This document shows positions 35,988-50,400 of a stretch of 64,000 nt of DNA, piece after piece (positions within the stretch are counted from its first letter, which is position 1; every line of letters starts with the position of its first letter). The stretch comes from Adiantum capillus-veneris (Eukaryota; Streptophyta; Polypodiopsida; Polypodiales; Pteridaceae). Under the pieces are notes generated by a model. The model did no database searches. It saw nothing but the letters and a program-made list of their open reading frames with translations, and was not told where the DNA came from. The position numbers and the translations under genes were made by a program. The DNA is taken from contig CM043952.1 of assembly GCA_014529385.2 (NCBI GenBank), positions 157,081,057 to 157,145,056 on the forward strand, given 5' to 3'.

Positions 35988-36295
35988 ATTCTTACAATTC
36001 TTCCTACGATTACAGTACAGTTAGAAGAGAGCAAGTCGCTTCAATCAAGCAACGATACAGAAGCTTCAAAGACCATTACATTGCTTAGAATAGGAAGCCT
36101 CGCCAACAAATGCCAATAAGCAAATTTCTTATACCCACATCTTGCACAACATAAATCTTTTCCATGCATTGACTGTGTATGCATAATAGGGCTACATTAC
36201 AAGGCCTGCATAGGCACAATTTTTAACTACCCAAGCACAACACATACACTTTGCGATACCCTGTCGTAAAGGATGACTCCAAATAGGAAGGGGGG

Positions 36296-37737
36296 AGGCA
36301 TTCTGAATGTGGACCTAACATTATGACTATTAGAGGGCAATGTTTTGTGAGAGGCATTCAATTTTTGCGTTTTATTGTGATAATTTTTTGACGAAATTTA
36401 GAGTATATGCCCTCATAGTAGTGTTACAGAGGAGTATGGGGACAAAATCCATATATGAGCCCCTAAGGACATGTGTACAGTGTACATAGCATTTAGATTT
36501 CTATTTGAATGATTTTTCTTTTGTTGAGTTGTTTTAAGATTTTCTTTGTTTATTATTAAGAAAAAATAAAAATCCATAATCCACATGAAGAAAAGATTGA
36601 CGAGAGGCGTGAGCACTACAAAGAGAAGAAGGTACAGGAAAACGATGAAACTTCACGAAGTATGTCTCAGCAACCACTACAACAGTCGAAGAACTTGTCA
36701 CAAAGCCGTGTCAATAGGCAATCGACAAGTCATAAAAGACAGAGTCGAGTAGCTAAGCCACAAAATGAGTGAGGTGTTAGTCCAAAGCTTCAAGTAATAT
36801 TCTCTGTGGTCTAAGCGTCTTAGCTATTCTAGGTACTGCTCAAGCTCGAAGAGTTGAGCATATTTACGTTGTGTCGCTCATGCTGGTATAGGTGAGCAAA
36901 AGAGTCGAAGTCTAAGTACTTAAGTCTGGTGAAGTGAAGGAGAAGGTCCAAAAGACACTCACATACTGAGCACAGTGAGATATGAGTGGAGAAACTTCTA
37001 CATCGAAAACCCTTCTTGGAAAGGTGGAAGCTATTGAGACATCTTTTGATGTCACATGTGCTACATTTATTCCTCAAAACACCCATCATCTCCTTCTTTC
37101 ACATTGCATGCTTTTGTTGACAAATTTCTCATATGCATATAGAGTGTCCCATAATTGGCACTTGCATCAGGCACTCTTTCCGTGTTTCACCCAAGAACTC
37201 ACCTTTCATGAACATGTACTTCACGTTCAACTGCTCAACTCCAATAAGAGCGTATACCAAAGGCATTTGTATTCCCACCGGGTTTTTTCCCTTTGGTCAT
37301 CCAGGTTTTAGACCCTAATCTAAAGACACCTATCACCATCCTCTTGTACATATTCCTTCTACATCAACAATAAGGAAATGCTACTCAAATCAATTGACAA
37401 ATGAATTGGAGCACCAATTTCAGATCATAGCATACTTCTCCTCAATGGCGAGTCGAAGAATGGCCTACAATAACAAAGCTGCAGACAACACTAAAAACAT
37501 GATTGCACAGGAACAAAGAAGTCCCCAATGAAGAAGAGCAGACATAAAAGTAATCAGAGGATCTCAAAAGATGAATGGTTATGATGATAGATGTCCGCTC
37601 TAATGGATCATAGTTCTTCTTGTGGTTCAACAAAGTTACAAGCAGTGCAACAGATGAAACCAAAACGACAGCAAAGACCACATCGCCATCGACAATCAGG
37701 TCATGTCGGGGACGACATGAACACGGAAGGAGGGAGT
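36296..37737 (+). other. Non-coding 3' part of LTR elements
   Basis: A purine tract (AATAGGAAGGGGGGAGG) ends near 36295, so a 3' LTR may start at about 36300. From about 37000 the DNA resembles the sequence that precedes plant Ty3 3' LTRs (GGGTTTTTTCCCTTTGG, then CCAGGTTTTAGACCC near 37280-37315, similar to 7486-7530). It runs to a second purine tract, ACACGGAAGGAGGGAG, just before 37738. No gene is evident. Confidence 0.5.
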
Positions 37738-38010
37738 GTTGACCGCTGGGTCAACAACACAACATAACTCAAGTTTCATACCAAAGTCTTATCTTTTGCG
37801 AGTTATGAAATGCTACGGATTTGGCTATAAATGTCATTTGTAACGAGTAGTTATTCTAGTTTCAGAAGCCGGGGTGCAATGGCACTTCTAGATTGTAAAT
37901 ACAAAGCCATTTGACCCTTTCAGCCCCATTTTTGGTTAGAACTAAGGTAGCCTTAGTATATAAGGTACCTAGGTCATTTTGTAAAAAAAAGGAGACAAGA
38001 CCATATTAGG
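37738..38010 (+). repeat. LTR start fragment of another Ty3-type element
   Basis: Follows a purine tract directly and starts TGTTGACCGCTGGGTCAACA, a short near-palindromic LTR start. It includes a TATA-like GTATATAAGG near 37955. No matching 5' copy is seen in the window. The right edge is uncertain; satellite-like sequence begins by about 38240. Confidence 0.55.
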
Positions 38011-40446
38011 TAAAGTGGGAAAATCCCAATTCCCAGGTTGGACAATATCATGTACAAAATATAGAGATTTTGTCAAAAATTTGAGTTTTCTTAAGGTCTC
38101 ATTCCACTTTATGCACATACAATACACAATGAAAACAACTAAAGTACCATGGTTTCAATCAATTGGATTATTAGGAGACGAGTATATTGCATCCATTATC
38201 GTTGTCTATGTCCTACTGTCCTACCTACAACTTATCTCAACATGGGGAGCTTGGTTTCTAGGTCCACCACTTGTCCAAGTTAATGTAAAAGTGACTCAAG
38301 GTTCACAACTTATGAAATCAAGGATCCATTGAGGAATACAATCCACTTGGCTATTTTTCCTTAATTTATTGCATGTGACATTCAAGCAAGGTCCACTTCT
38401 AATCTATAACTTCTTAATTTGAGGCATGGGGCATACATAAAATATGTAGCATATGCTCTATTGCATCATAGGAAGGTTGGTTTCAAGGTGCACTTATCCA
38501 TGCTAGCCTATCTAGGAGAAATGATGGAGCTTGCTTCTCTCCTTGTTTCAATGGAGACTAGCTTGGACAAGTGGTGGACCTTTGCTTCTCTCTATGTTTC
38601 AATAGAGTTAGCTTGGACAAGTGGTGATCTTGGAACAAAACCCCCATGTAAAACATATCATGGGTATTCCAAGTGATTAGAAAGATTACCATTTAAGATA
38701 TAACCTTATAGGTTGGACAAATGGAGCTTGGCTTGGAGAAATGGTGGACCTTTGATTCTCTCCATGTTTCAATGGAGCCTATCTTGGATAAATGGTGGAG
38801 CTTGCTTCTGTCCATGTTTCGATGGAGCCTAGCTTGAACAGTTGGTGGACCTTTGCTTCTCTCTATGTTTCAATAGAGTTAGCTTAGACACGTGGTGGAT
38901 CTTCAAACTAAGCCAACTACTATCAATGTTTCCTAGCTTGGACAAGTGGTGGAGTGTTTCTCTACTCCATGTTTCAATGGATCTTAGCTTGGACAAGTGT
39001 TGGACCTTAAAACAAAAACCCCATGTACAACATAGAATGGATTTTCTAGATTTCAATGGAGTCTAGATTTAACAAATGGTGGAGCTTGTCTTCATCCATG
39101 TTTCAATGAAACTAGCTTGGACAAGTGGTGGACCTTGTAACAAACCCCCCCATGTACAACATATCATTGGTTTTCTAAGTGATGGGAAGGAATACCATCC
39201 AAGATATAAACTTATAGCTTGGATAAGTAGTTGACTTTAAAACCAAATTCATCATAATACAATGAAATACAGGTTAGCCAATTCCTAAATCTTGAGACCA
39301 AACCTCCCATGCTATTAGAGATAATATATATTGGATAAGTGGTGGACCTTCTATTATTTTCCCATGCCTAGTTTAGACTACCGGTACACTTTGCAGCTAT
39401 AAAGGTTGGACGAGTTGTGGAGCCTTGTTTCTATCCATGTTTTAATGGATCCTAGCTTGGACAAGTGGTGGACCTTGGAAAAAAGCTTCCATGTACAACA
39501 TATGTGAGGTTTTCCATGTTTTAATGGAACCTATCTTGGACAAATGGTGAATCTTGCTTCTCTCCATGTTGATTTTGGAACTACCTTAGACAAGTGGTGG
39601 AGCTTTGCTTTTCTACTCTTCATAATACAATGAAGTATACGTTGGTTACATGGTGAATCTTAAGGCCAAACCTCCCATTTTACTAGAGATGATAGGTTGG
39701 ACAAGTGGATCAACCTTTTATCATTTCTCCATGACTATATTGGACAATTAGTAGACCTAACATCTCTCTATGTTGTCTAGAGATAAGCTTGGACAAGTGA
39801 TGGACCCTGCTTCTCTCTTCCCTTGGTTTACTAGTTTGAAGACTCAGTATATATACTTTCTTAGATCTAGCTTGAACAAGTGGTGGACCTTGTATCCACA
39901 ATCTTAATTCATTACAAAAAAGTATATGAAAAAATAACATAGGAATCTTGGTTTGAAGGTCAAGCAATTAGGTTTCAAATGCACATAATAATATATTTTC
40001 CACCCATAATAAAAGAAAGTTAAATATGTTATTACCAAATTGACAAAGGTAACGTCCAAGAATTCTAGCTTTTCATCTTGTCAGATCTAAATCTTCATCA
40101 AGGCGACATGCATGTATACATCAACTTTCAAGCCATTCAAGAATACATGCACTTGGATTCCATAGTTTTGTTTTCAAAGTCTTTTAGGTTCTAAAACTCT
40201 TTCACGTAAAGTATGTAATGACAAAATTCTTGAAGCAAACATTTGTGCCCAAGAAAAAGATCCCTCTCACATATTTAAGTCCATGAATTCTCTGATCCAT
40301 ACTTACAAGTTTTATTTTGACATCAAACATCAATTCTCTCATAGTTACAAATAAATGCAACCTCGATATGAATTGACAAAAAATGAATTTCTTTTACTAT
40401 ATGACCCAACATAGGCCCCAATCAAATAAAAAATGAGTCTCCAAAA

Positions 40447-40545
40447 ATTTGGGTGCACTCTAAAAATACATCAGAGTCCCCTTACAATAGGATGCACTCC
40501 AATAGTACATTGAAGTCCCCTTAGAGTAGGGTGCACTCCATTCAA
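40447..40545. repeat. Two-copy ~45-bp tandem repeat
   Basis: GGGTGCACTC and GGATGCACTCCAATAGTACAT phrases with GTCCCCTTA between them recur twice. Local, non-coding, unexplained. Confidence 0.6.
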
Positions 40546-40657
40546 GTGTTCATAAAATTGACACACCTTTGTTTTTTATAAAAAAGACTATATCAAATTA
40601 TACAAATGTTGAAAGATACACACTAGAATAAAAAAAGCATCTTATGGCCATATTTAT

Positions 40658-41433
40658 TCAATTCTTTCGTGTTGACAAGTACACACCAAGGAAATAATTT
40701 GTCTCAGAATCATTGTACTGATTTACAATTGTGTTGTATGTATAGACTCTCTTATCTCTTGCATACAACCATTCTACCAACCATGGAATTATGGTTCTCT
40801 GCAAGAAGTTTTGAAGTTGCTCGGAAGTTTGCCTCCACATCTTTGGAAATATAAGATATGTCCCTGGCATGTTCCACATCACCCTATATGGAGTGTCATC
40901 AAAAATTAAGGTATTGTTTGCATCCAAATCCTCAAATATCTTCCAAATATCACTCAAATTTTTGTGATAAACCCTCGTAAATCCTAACATAATATTTGGA
41001 TTTTGGCAATTTTTGTTACTCATAAACACCTTGAACTTGGTATACTGCTCAGGAAAACATTTTTGTGTGATGCGTTGCACCCTTGTTAAGTTATAGCAAC
41101 TCCATATCCATAGCTCAAAGTATTCAGCACAAAAATCCAAAAAACTTTGTGCATCTGGTCGCACCACATGATAAACTTCATCTTTATCCTCCACAAGTCG
41201 CATGTGTTGAGCCCAAGATGGCATAGAATCTCCATGTTTCATTTCAATTGTCTTGAGAAGTAACCCCTCTAGATCCAAGATAAGTACTCTTTTGATGTTC
41301 TTGAAAGAAAGTGGTACGTGATAAGGAGGTGATTCATTCCTTGGACAAGGTCTTGGAGGAGGTTGGATGGGTAATTCAATAGTTTTCTTCAATTTATGCC
41401 AGCATATAGCCAATCCATTTTTCTGTAATGGTT
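40658..41433 (-). CDS. Alternative terminal exon: second FCP1/NIF-like domain
   Basis: Acceptor aatttcag at 41434, phase matching exon 2; 257 residues, stop at 40658. FCP1-like features: RVLILDLEGLLLKT (motif I), RPDAQSFLDFCAEYFELWIWSC (motif II) and NTLIFDDTPYRVMW (motif IV), then YLIFPKMWR and LVEWLYARDKRVYTY. Motif I is D-L-E rather than D-x-D, again arguing for a non-catalytic or altered enzyme. It is related to, but clearly diverged from, the FCP1 domain at 47243-48441, and it lacks the SAP-like tail. It lies about 11 kb from exon 2, so it may equally be a separate gene or a gene remnant. Confidence 0.6.
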
Positions 41434-44400
41434 CTGAAATTAAAGAACAAGAACACTTAATGCAAACACAACAATAGACATGAGTTTTACATTGTCTACC
41501 CTAAGGTTTTATTAGATACCAAAATCCATCTATGATCTACTCATTAATAGAAAGAAAGTCAAATTAAAATCCTGACTTTTTTTTATGCTACACTCTCTCT
41601 TAGTCTCAACACCATGGAGGTCAACTAGATTTAAGTCAACTAATAACTACTACTTGTTGTTAAAGGTATGCTTGAAGTGCATAAGGCTTAACCAATGCTC
41701 TAGTGTAGAATGGGTATTTAGGTCTCAAGGTCTACCACTTATCCAAGCAAAGATCCATTTAGATATGGAAACCCAATTTTTCTTAATATAATGATATAGA
41801 GTGGACAAGTGGTGAATCCTGAGACCAAACCACTCATGCTACAAGGGATAATAGGTTGGACAAGTGGTGGACCTTGAATGTAAACCCCCCATGTACAAAG
41901 TATCAGGGGTTTTGGGTATTTCAATCGACTCTAGCATCTTCGAGACATGGTGGAGCTTACTTCTCTCCATGTTTCAATGGAGTCTATCTTGGATAAATGG
42001 TGGAGCATCATTCTCTCCATGTTTCAATGGAGCCTAGCTTGGACAAGTGGTGGACGTTTGTTTCTCTCTATGTTTGAACAGATTTAGCTTGGACAAGTGG
42101 TGGACCTTGGAACAAAATCCCCATGTAAAACATATCATGGACATTACAAGTGGTGAGAAAAAATACCATTCAAAATATAACCTTATAGGTTGGACAAGTG
42201 GTGGACCTTAACACCCAATTATTATTAATATAATGACAGAGTGGAAAAGTGGTGAATCTTGAGACCAAACCTACTAGGAAAAGTAGGTTGGACAAGTGGT
42301 GGACCTTGAATGCAAACCCCCCATGTACAAAATATCACTCATGCTACTAGGAATAATTTGGTATTAAGGTCCATGTTTCAATGGAGCCTAGCTTAGAAAA
42401 GTGGTGGACCTTTGTTTCTCTCTATGTTTCAATAGAATTAGCTTGGACAAGTGGTGAACCTTGGAACAAAACCCCCATGTAAAGCATGTCATGGGCATTA
42501 CAAGTGGTGAGAAAAAATACCATTCAAGGTATAACCTTATAGGCTGGACAAGTGGTGGACCTTAGCACCCAATTCCTCTTATTATAATGACATAGAGTGG
42601 AAAAGTGGTGAATTGTGAGACCAAACCTACTAGGGATAATAGGGTGGACAAATGGTTGACCTTGAATGTAAATCAACCATGTACAAAATATCATGGGTTT
42701 TGCGTATTTCAATGGAGCCTAGCATATAGGAGACATGGTGGAACTTACTTATGTCCATGTTTTAATGGAGCCTATCTAGGAGAAATGGTGGAGGTTCCTT
42801 CTCTCCATGTTTCAATGGAGCCTAGCTTGGACAAGTCGTGGACCTTTGTTTCTCTCTATGTTTAAATATGGTTAGCTTGGACAAGTGGTGGATCTTGGAA
42901 TGAAACTCCCATGTAAAACATATCATGGGCATTTCAAGTGGCGAGAAAGGATACCATTTAAGATATAACCTTATAGGTTGGACAAGTGGTGGACCTTAAC
43001 ACAATATAATGACATAGAGTGTACAAGTGGTGAATCTTGAAACCAAACCACTCATGCTACTAGGGATAATAAGTTAAACAAGTGGTGGGCCTTGAAATAA
43101 AACCCCCTAGAGTGTTTCAATGGAGCCTAGCTTGGAAACATGGTAAAGCTTGCTTCTCTCCATGTTTCAATGCAGCCTATCTTGGATAAATGGTGGAGCA
43201 TCATTCTCTCCATGTTTCAATGGAGCCTAGATTGGACAAGTGGTGGACCTTTATTTCTCTCTATGTTTGAATAGAGTTATCTTGGAAAAGTGGTGGACCT
43301 TGGAACAAAACCCCCATGTAAAACATATCATGGGCATTACAAGTGGTGAGAAAAAATACCATTTAATACATAACCTTATAGGTTGGACAAGTGGTGGACC
43401 TTAACACCCAATTATTCTTAATATAATGACATAGAGTGAAAAAGTGGTAAACTTGGGACCAAACCTACTAGGGAAATAGGTTCGACAAGTGGTGGACCTT
43501 GAATGTAAACCCTCCATGTACAAAATATCACTCATGCTACTAGAAATAATTTGGTATTAAGGTCCATGTTTCAATGCAGCCTAGCTTGGAAAAGTGGTGG
43601 ACCTTTGTTTCTCTCTATGTTTCAATAGATTTAGCTTGGACAAGTGGTGGACCTTGGAACAAAACCCCCATGTAAATCATGTCATGGGCATTACAGGTGG
43701 TGAGAAAAAATACCATTCAAGCTATAACATTATAGGTTTGACAAGTAGTGGACCTTAACACCCAATTCCTCTTAATATAATGACATAGAGTGGACAAGTG
43801 GTGAATCATGAGACCAAACCTACTAGGGATAATAGGTTGGACAAGTGGTGAACCTTGAATGTAAACCCCCCATGTACAAAATATTATGGGTATTGGGTAT
43901 TTCAATGGAGCCTAGCAACTTGGAGACATGGTGGAGCTTATTTCTCTCCATGTTTCAATGGAGCCTATCTAGGAGAAACAGTGGAGGTTCCTTCTCTCCA
44001 TGTTTCAATGAGCCTAGCTTGGACAAGTGGTGGACCTTTCTTTCTCTATATGTTTTAATAGAGTTAGCTTGGACAAGTGGTGGACCTTGGAATGAAACCC
44101 CCATGTAAAACATATCATGGGCATTTCAAGTGGTGAGAAAGGATACCATTTAAAATATAACCTTATAGGTTGGACAAGTGGTGGACCTTAACACATAGTT
44201 CTTCTTAATATAATGACATAGAGTGTACAAGTGGTGAATCTTGAGACCAAACCACTCGTGCTACTAGGGATAATAGGTTGGACAAGTGGTGGACCTTGAA
44301 TGTAAACCCCTCATGTACAAAATTATGGGTTTAGGGTATTTCAATGGAGCCTAGCTTGGAGACATGGTGGAGATTGCTTCTCTCAATGTTCAATGGAACC

Positions 44401-47400
44401 TATCTTGGAGAAATGGTGGATCATCCTTCTCTCCATGTTTCAATGGAGCCTACCTTGGACAAGTGGTGGACCTTTGCTTCTCTCTATGTTTCAATAGAGT
44501 TAGCTTGGACAAGTGGTGGGTCTTGGAACAAAACCCCTTTGTAAAACATAGCATGGACATTACAAGTGATAAGGAAAAATATCATTCAAGATATAACCTT
44601 ACAGGTTGGAAAAGTGGTGATGGACCTTGACAAGTGGTGAAGGATATCATTTAAGATATACCCTTATAGGTTGGACAAGTGGTGGACCTTAACACCCAGT
44701 TATTCTTAATATAATGACATAGAGTGGATAAGTGGTGAATCTTAAGACCAAACCACTCATGCTACTAGGTATAATACGTTAGAGAAATGGTAGACCTTGA
44801 ATGTAAACACCCCATGTACAAAATATCATGGTTTTAGGGTGTTTCAATGGAGCCTAGAATCTTGGAGACATGGTAGATCTTGATTCTTTTCATGTTTGAA
44901 TGGAACCTATCTTGGAAAAATGATGGAGGTTACTTCTCTCCATGCTTCAATGGAGCCTAGCTTTGACAAGTGGTGAACCTTTGCTTCTCTCTATGTTTGA
45001 ATAGAGTTAGCTTGGACAAGTGGTGTACCTTGGAATGAAACCCCCATGTAAAACATATCATGGGCATTTCAAGTGGTGAGAAAGGATACCATTTAAGATA
45101 TAACCTTATAGGTTGGACAAGTGGTGGACCTTAATACATAGTTCTTCCTAATATAATGACATAGAGTGTACAAGTGGTGTATCTTGAGACCAAACCACTC
45201 GTGCTACTAGGGATAATAGGTTAGACAAGTGGTGGGCCTTGAAATAAAACCCCCCATGTACAAAATAAAATGGGTTTAGGGCATTTAAATGGATCGTAGC
45301 TTGGAGACATGGTGGAGCTTTCTTCTCTCCATGTTTCAATGAAGCCTATCTTGGAGAAATGGTGGAGTATCCTTCTCTCCATGTTTCAATATAGCTTAGC
45401 TTGGACAAGTGGTGGATCTTTGGTTCTCTCTATGTTTCAATAGAGTTATCTTGGACAAGTGGTGGACATTGAAACAAAACTCCCATGTAAAACATATCAT
45501 GGGTAGTTCAAGTTGTGAGAAAAAAAACCATTTAAAATATAATCTTATAGGTTGGACAAGTGGTGGACCTTAACACCCAATCCTTTTTAATACAATGACA
45601 TAGAGTGGACAAGTGGTGAATCTTGAGACCAAAGCTATCAAGCTACTAGGGATACTAGGTTGGACAAGTGGTGGATCTTGAATGTACATCCCCTATGTAC
45701 AAAATATCATGGGTTTAGGGTGTTTCAATGGAGTCTAGCATATTGGAGACATGGTGGAGCTTGCTTCGCTCCATGTTTCAAGTGGTGGACCTTCAATTAT
45801 TTTCCCATACCTAGTTTAGACAACCCATACACTTTGCAACTCTAAAGGTTGGACGAGTGGTGGAGCTTTGTTTATTTCCATGTTTTAATGGATCCTAGCT
45901 TGGACAAGTGGTGGACCTTGGAAAAAAGTCCCCCCTGTACAACATAGCTGAGTTTTTTCATGTTTTAATGGAAGAGAGATTTGACAAATGGTGGAGCTTG
46001 CTTATCTCCATGTGGATTTTAGAACTAGCTTGGACAAGTGGTGGAGCTTTGCTTTTCTACTCTTCATAATACAATGATGTATAGGTTGGTTACATGGTGA
46101 ATCTTAAGGCCAAACCTCCCATCTTACTAGAGATGATAGGTTGGACAAGTGTTCAACCTTCTATCATTTCTCCATGCCTATAATTAGACAATTAGTAGAA
46201 CTAGCATCTTTCTATGTTGTCTAGAGCTGAGCTTGGACAAGTAGTGGACCTTGCTACTCTCTTCCCTTGGTTTATTAGTTTGAAGACTCATATATATATA
46301 CTTGCTTAGATCTATATAATTACTCATTAGTTAGGTTACAAGTAGGTATGTAATTTGTTAGCCCAAGGGACTTTGAATATTGAATAGTAAGAAAGTCAAG
46401 TGCTGGTTTGAAGATCTTTTGCTTATCTAAACTAGACTCTAACTCAATAATAAGTCTCTTAAGTTCCACGAATTGTCCTATCTAGGCTCCAAAAGAGTCT
46501 TAATTGGTTTGTGCTAGATTCTAACTTCCTTGATGGGGTAGAATCCTAGAAAAATGAGGCACTATAAGTTTTACCTTAGCTCAAATGGATTTTCACTTAA
46601 ACTAGACTGCAATTTGGCACTCTAGTATCTTTGTCTTGATGGAGTTTAACACTAGATACATAGTAGTGATATTTAAGCTTCATGTCTCTTCACTTGATCG
46701 AGATATGAGACCATACTTTCAAGGTCACCACTTGTCTTACCTAAAGACCAATGTGAGACATGGGAGCAAGAAAGCCATCCGATATTGTTTTAAGGACTAT
46801 TACATAGACAATCAATAACTTAAGTAAAGCAAAAAGACTTGGATCTTTCACAATTAATAACTTAAGTAAAGCCAAAAAGACTTGGATCTTTGACAGTTTT
46901 TTTCAAACTAAAAAAGCACAATCTCATGCTAACAAAACTATAAATCACAATTGAAAGTTTTGAACGAGAAAAAGATCAGCAATCTTATAAGAAGGATACT
47001 TTTCATTTCATTTGATGATTACAAACTAAAAGAAAGTCTCTCAAGAAATTGATAAACAAAAAATGTAGGTGACTGCTTCATTATTTTGAGCAAACATATC
47101 AAAATCTCTATTGATTGAGCTCCATCTAGTAGTATCCTTTGTAAGATCCTGCAGGAAGGAATAAAAAGAAAGATTTGTTAGATACCATGCACATGAGTGT
47201 TCAAGTATGTGTATCAAGAATATATGACATGTCACTAGTACCTTAGGGTTGCTTTCTATCCAGCCTTAGAAGATTGTTCTCAGCTTTCACCTTATTTATA
47301 TAAGCCTTTGCTGTGGTTGCCTTCAAAACTCCTTTTGTGTTACAACCCAATTGCCTAGCTAAAGTGGTCAATTGTGACGCCTTCATGCTTTCAATGGGTG

Positions 47401-50400
47401 TACGCTCCTTTGCTAAGATCTCTTGTATTTGGGCTCTTCTCATTTCATTGCGGTGGCTTGTGTCACTTGCATTTTCAATGATAGTTTCATCCCTGTCACC
47501 TTTTGCAGGTGGTATTCTTCTTGTAAAGAACACCTTAGCTGACCAAACATCATTTTTCTGCTTCCAATACTCCATGATTTGTTTGTATTCACTATCATTT
47601 GTCACTATAGGTTGTCCATAACGATTAGAAGCAATTAAATCACGCACATCCCTTCTCTCATCAAGCTGAATCAAGTATGGCAGTAGCTCCTCCAAGAGCA
47701 TATTGTCAACCATCTTCTCAGCATCAAATTGTGGTGGAAAAATGCAATTGTTTGCTGGTGAAATACATCCCTTGTAAGGAGAGTCATCAATAAGCACTGT
47801 TCTTTGTGGATCACATTCAAACCCCATGGCAATTTTGGCTAGAGGCTTGAACATTGCCTCAACGTTTGGATTGTCGGGTCTAAACAATTTTTGAGTTTGA
47901 GCGGTGTAGCAAACATCTTGCGACCAAATTGCAAAGAAAGGCAATGTATCCTCAGCTAAGTTGTTTAGTGCTGCAAGGATTTGATACACATTATTCCTAG
48001 TAGCTGTCGACCAAATTGCAACATTAAACCTCTGTAAAATAGTCTTCAAGAATTGGATGCAACCTGGCCTGAGTATAATATATCTTTTTGAATCCATTTG
48101 CACTGAGTTGTGGTGTGAGGATGGTTGAGGGGAACGTTTCAACAATAGACCATTTAAATCCAATATAATTGTAAGCATGGATTTCTCAACATCTACGCTA
48201 CATGACGTAGTACCAATTGGCAATAGCTCGTGAGTGGACTTTTCAGTCTCTTTTGATGTATGTTGCATTTTTGAAGCATCGATTTCTTGGTTCTCATTAT
48301 TGGAAGCTTGCTCAAGTTGCACAACACTAGACTCTAGTATAGAAATATCATCCATCTTGGGCACTTTAGAAACCATAGAATCTATGGATTCTATAGTTGT
48401 TGACTGAACCATAGGAGCATTATCCATCCCAGTTTGTGAATCTAAGAAAACACACACACAAATGGTATCTCAAAACCACTAGAATTTTATTCACCATATT
48501 TATATGTAGAACTCCTAGTAAGAAATTTATTTAAGGTAAAGTCGTTGTTAGAATCCTTGCAACCATTTTCAGCATTCGTACACCAAACACCACTTGTCTA
48601 AAATACAATCTACTAACTCAACATTTTCCATCCTACACTTTATTAAAGATGAGTACTTAAAGTGAAAACTAAAAGCCACCCTTGTTGAGGAAACATGGAT
48701 ACAAGGTCCACCAAATGTCCAACCTAGACTACAAGCAAACAATTAGAGATTTGGCTTAGATTTGGATTCAAAGGCCACCACTTATTCAAGTAAGATAACT
48801 CCACTTGTTTAAGACAGTAATGTTTGAAGCCCCACCACTTGTCCAACCTAGACATTGATTAAATTTTGGTAAGATTTATCACAAATCTAGAGTAGAATCA
48901 AGATTCTATGGCCAAGGTAGTCAAATAAGTTAGACAACACACAAAGCATAAGAGCACTTTAGATTCTCGTTGAGCATAAACTAAACAATAATCAAATGTT
49001 ATATTCACTTGAGATTTCATCCATGAAAAATGAAAATGATGCATGTACTTGAGATTTCCATCCATGTACAATCCTTTACAATGTCAAGTAAAGTTATAGT
49101 CAGCAAACAACTCTTCTCCTGCTTCAACTTGACAAATAGTCTCAATGCATACATGGCCATATTCTTCTGACTTGATGTGTGAAGAGGTGCATTTATGCCA
49201 AGGTGGCAAATTTGGATCAAATGTATAGCGTACGTTGGGACAGACATTTGTACTGTGAGAACTATTTATATAGCCCGACACGTTTCCTTCTTCTACACAA
49301 CCAATAATGTATGATTCATCTTCCTCTTCTTCTATGTTTGGATCCTCTAGAAGAGAATATTTATAAGCTCTTGGAAAAATTTTGCATATCTTTTTCCAGT
49401 CTTGAAATCTATACTTATGCCCTCCATAGTTTAGAATAGTCAAACCACTTTCCAGGGTAGTATGCACAAATAGCCCATAACCAGCTCCTTCAATACATGA
49501 AAGTCGCACTTCAAAATCCACACCGTTAATATGGAAAATTACATCTTTGGGAATAGGAAAAGTTGGTGTCCCAAAAGGATCTTCATGCCAATCATAGTGT
49601 GAAATACATCTAGTTTTTATATCACTTAACTCCTTTGTGTCTGCAAAAAGAAGAAAATATTATGCATAAAATAATGACAATATCAAAGAAATATATCATT
49701 ATTTTATAGTCCAATATGGAAGACTTAGAGTGCCTCTTACATGGTGCCTCCAAGGTTTCCAAAAAATAAAATCATTGGAAATAAAAGGCCACTGTGTCTC
49801 CAATCTATTGCCCATTCGAAGCATAGAGAGAACCAAGGTCCACCACTTGTCCAAGCTAGACATGGAGCATTGACACAAGATCCAACACTTATCCAAGAAC
49901 CCTATAGTATATGTGGTGACATGGGATGCATTGATGCAACAAAAGTAGTCTAGCCTCCTCATCCATCTCTTTTTTCTTGTAGCCTAGAGGGATTAGTTTC
50001 AAGGTCTATCACTAGTCAAAAACTACACATAGAACATTGATACAAGGTTCCACCACATGTGAAACCTATCATCTCTAGTAGCATGGATGGTTTGATATCA
50101 AGGTTCACTGCGTGTCCTACCTATACTCTATTGTAGCATAGAGATTCTGGTTTGGTGGTACTACACTTGTCCAAACTTGGCTTGTTGTTGATATCTGGAG
50201 GTAATCAAGGGTCCTCCACTTGTCCAAGTTAGGCATATAAAACAATTGCAAGGTCCACCATGTGTACAACATATGATTGATTATAGCATGCATGGTCTTA
50301 TTTCATGGGCAACCATCTTCTCTCCAACATGTGTCCAACCTCGGCTCCATTGAAGCATGGAGAGAAGCAAGGTCCACCACTTATCAAAGCTATTATTTTC

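Larger units (their letters stand above)
38240..46290 (-). repeat. Satellite block, left arm (minus orientation), interrupted
   Basis: Degenerate tandem repeats with the core TCCACCACTTGTCCAAGCTA on the minus strand, arranged in larger units of roughly 360-510 bases. Landmarks recur: the CCCCCATGTAAAACATATC phrase is near 38637, 42119, 42475, 42905, 43310, 43675, 44099, 44530, 45043 and 45482. The block is interrupted by about 1.5 kb (40000-41580) containing a small 45-base tandem and an FCP1-like exon. The orientation is opposite to the block right of 48.6 kb. Confidence 0.88.
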
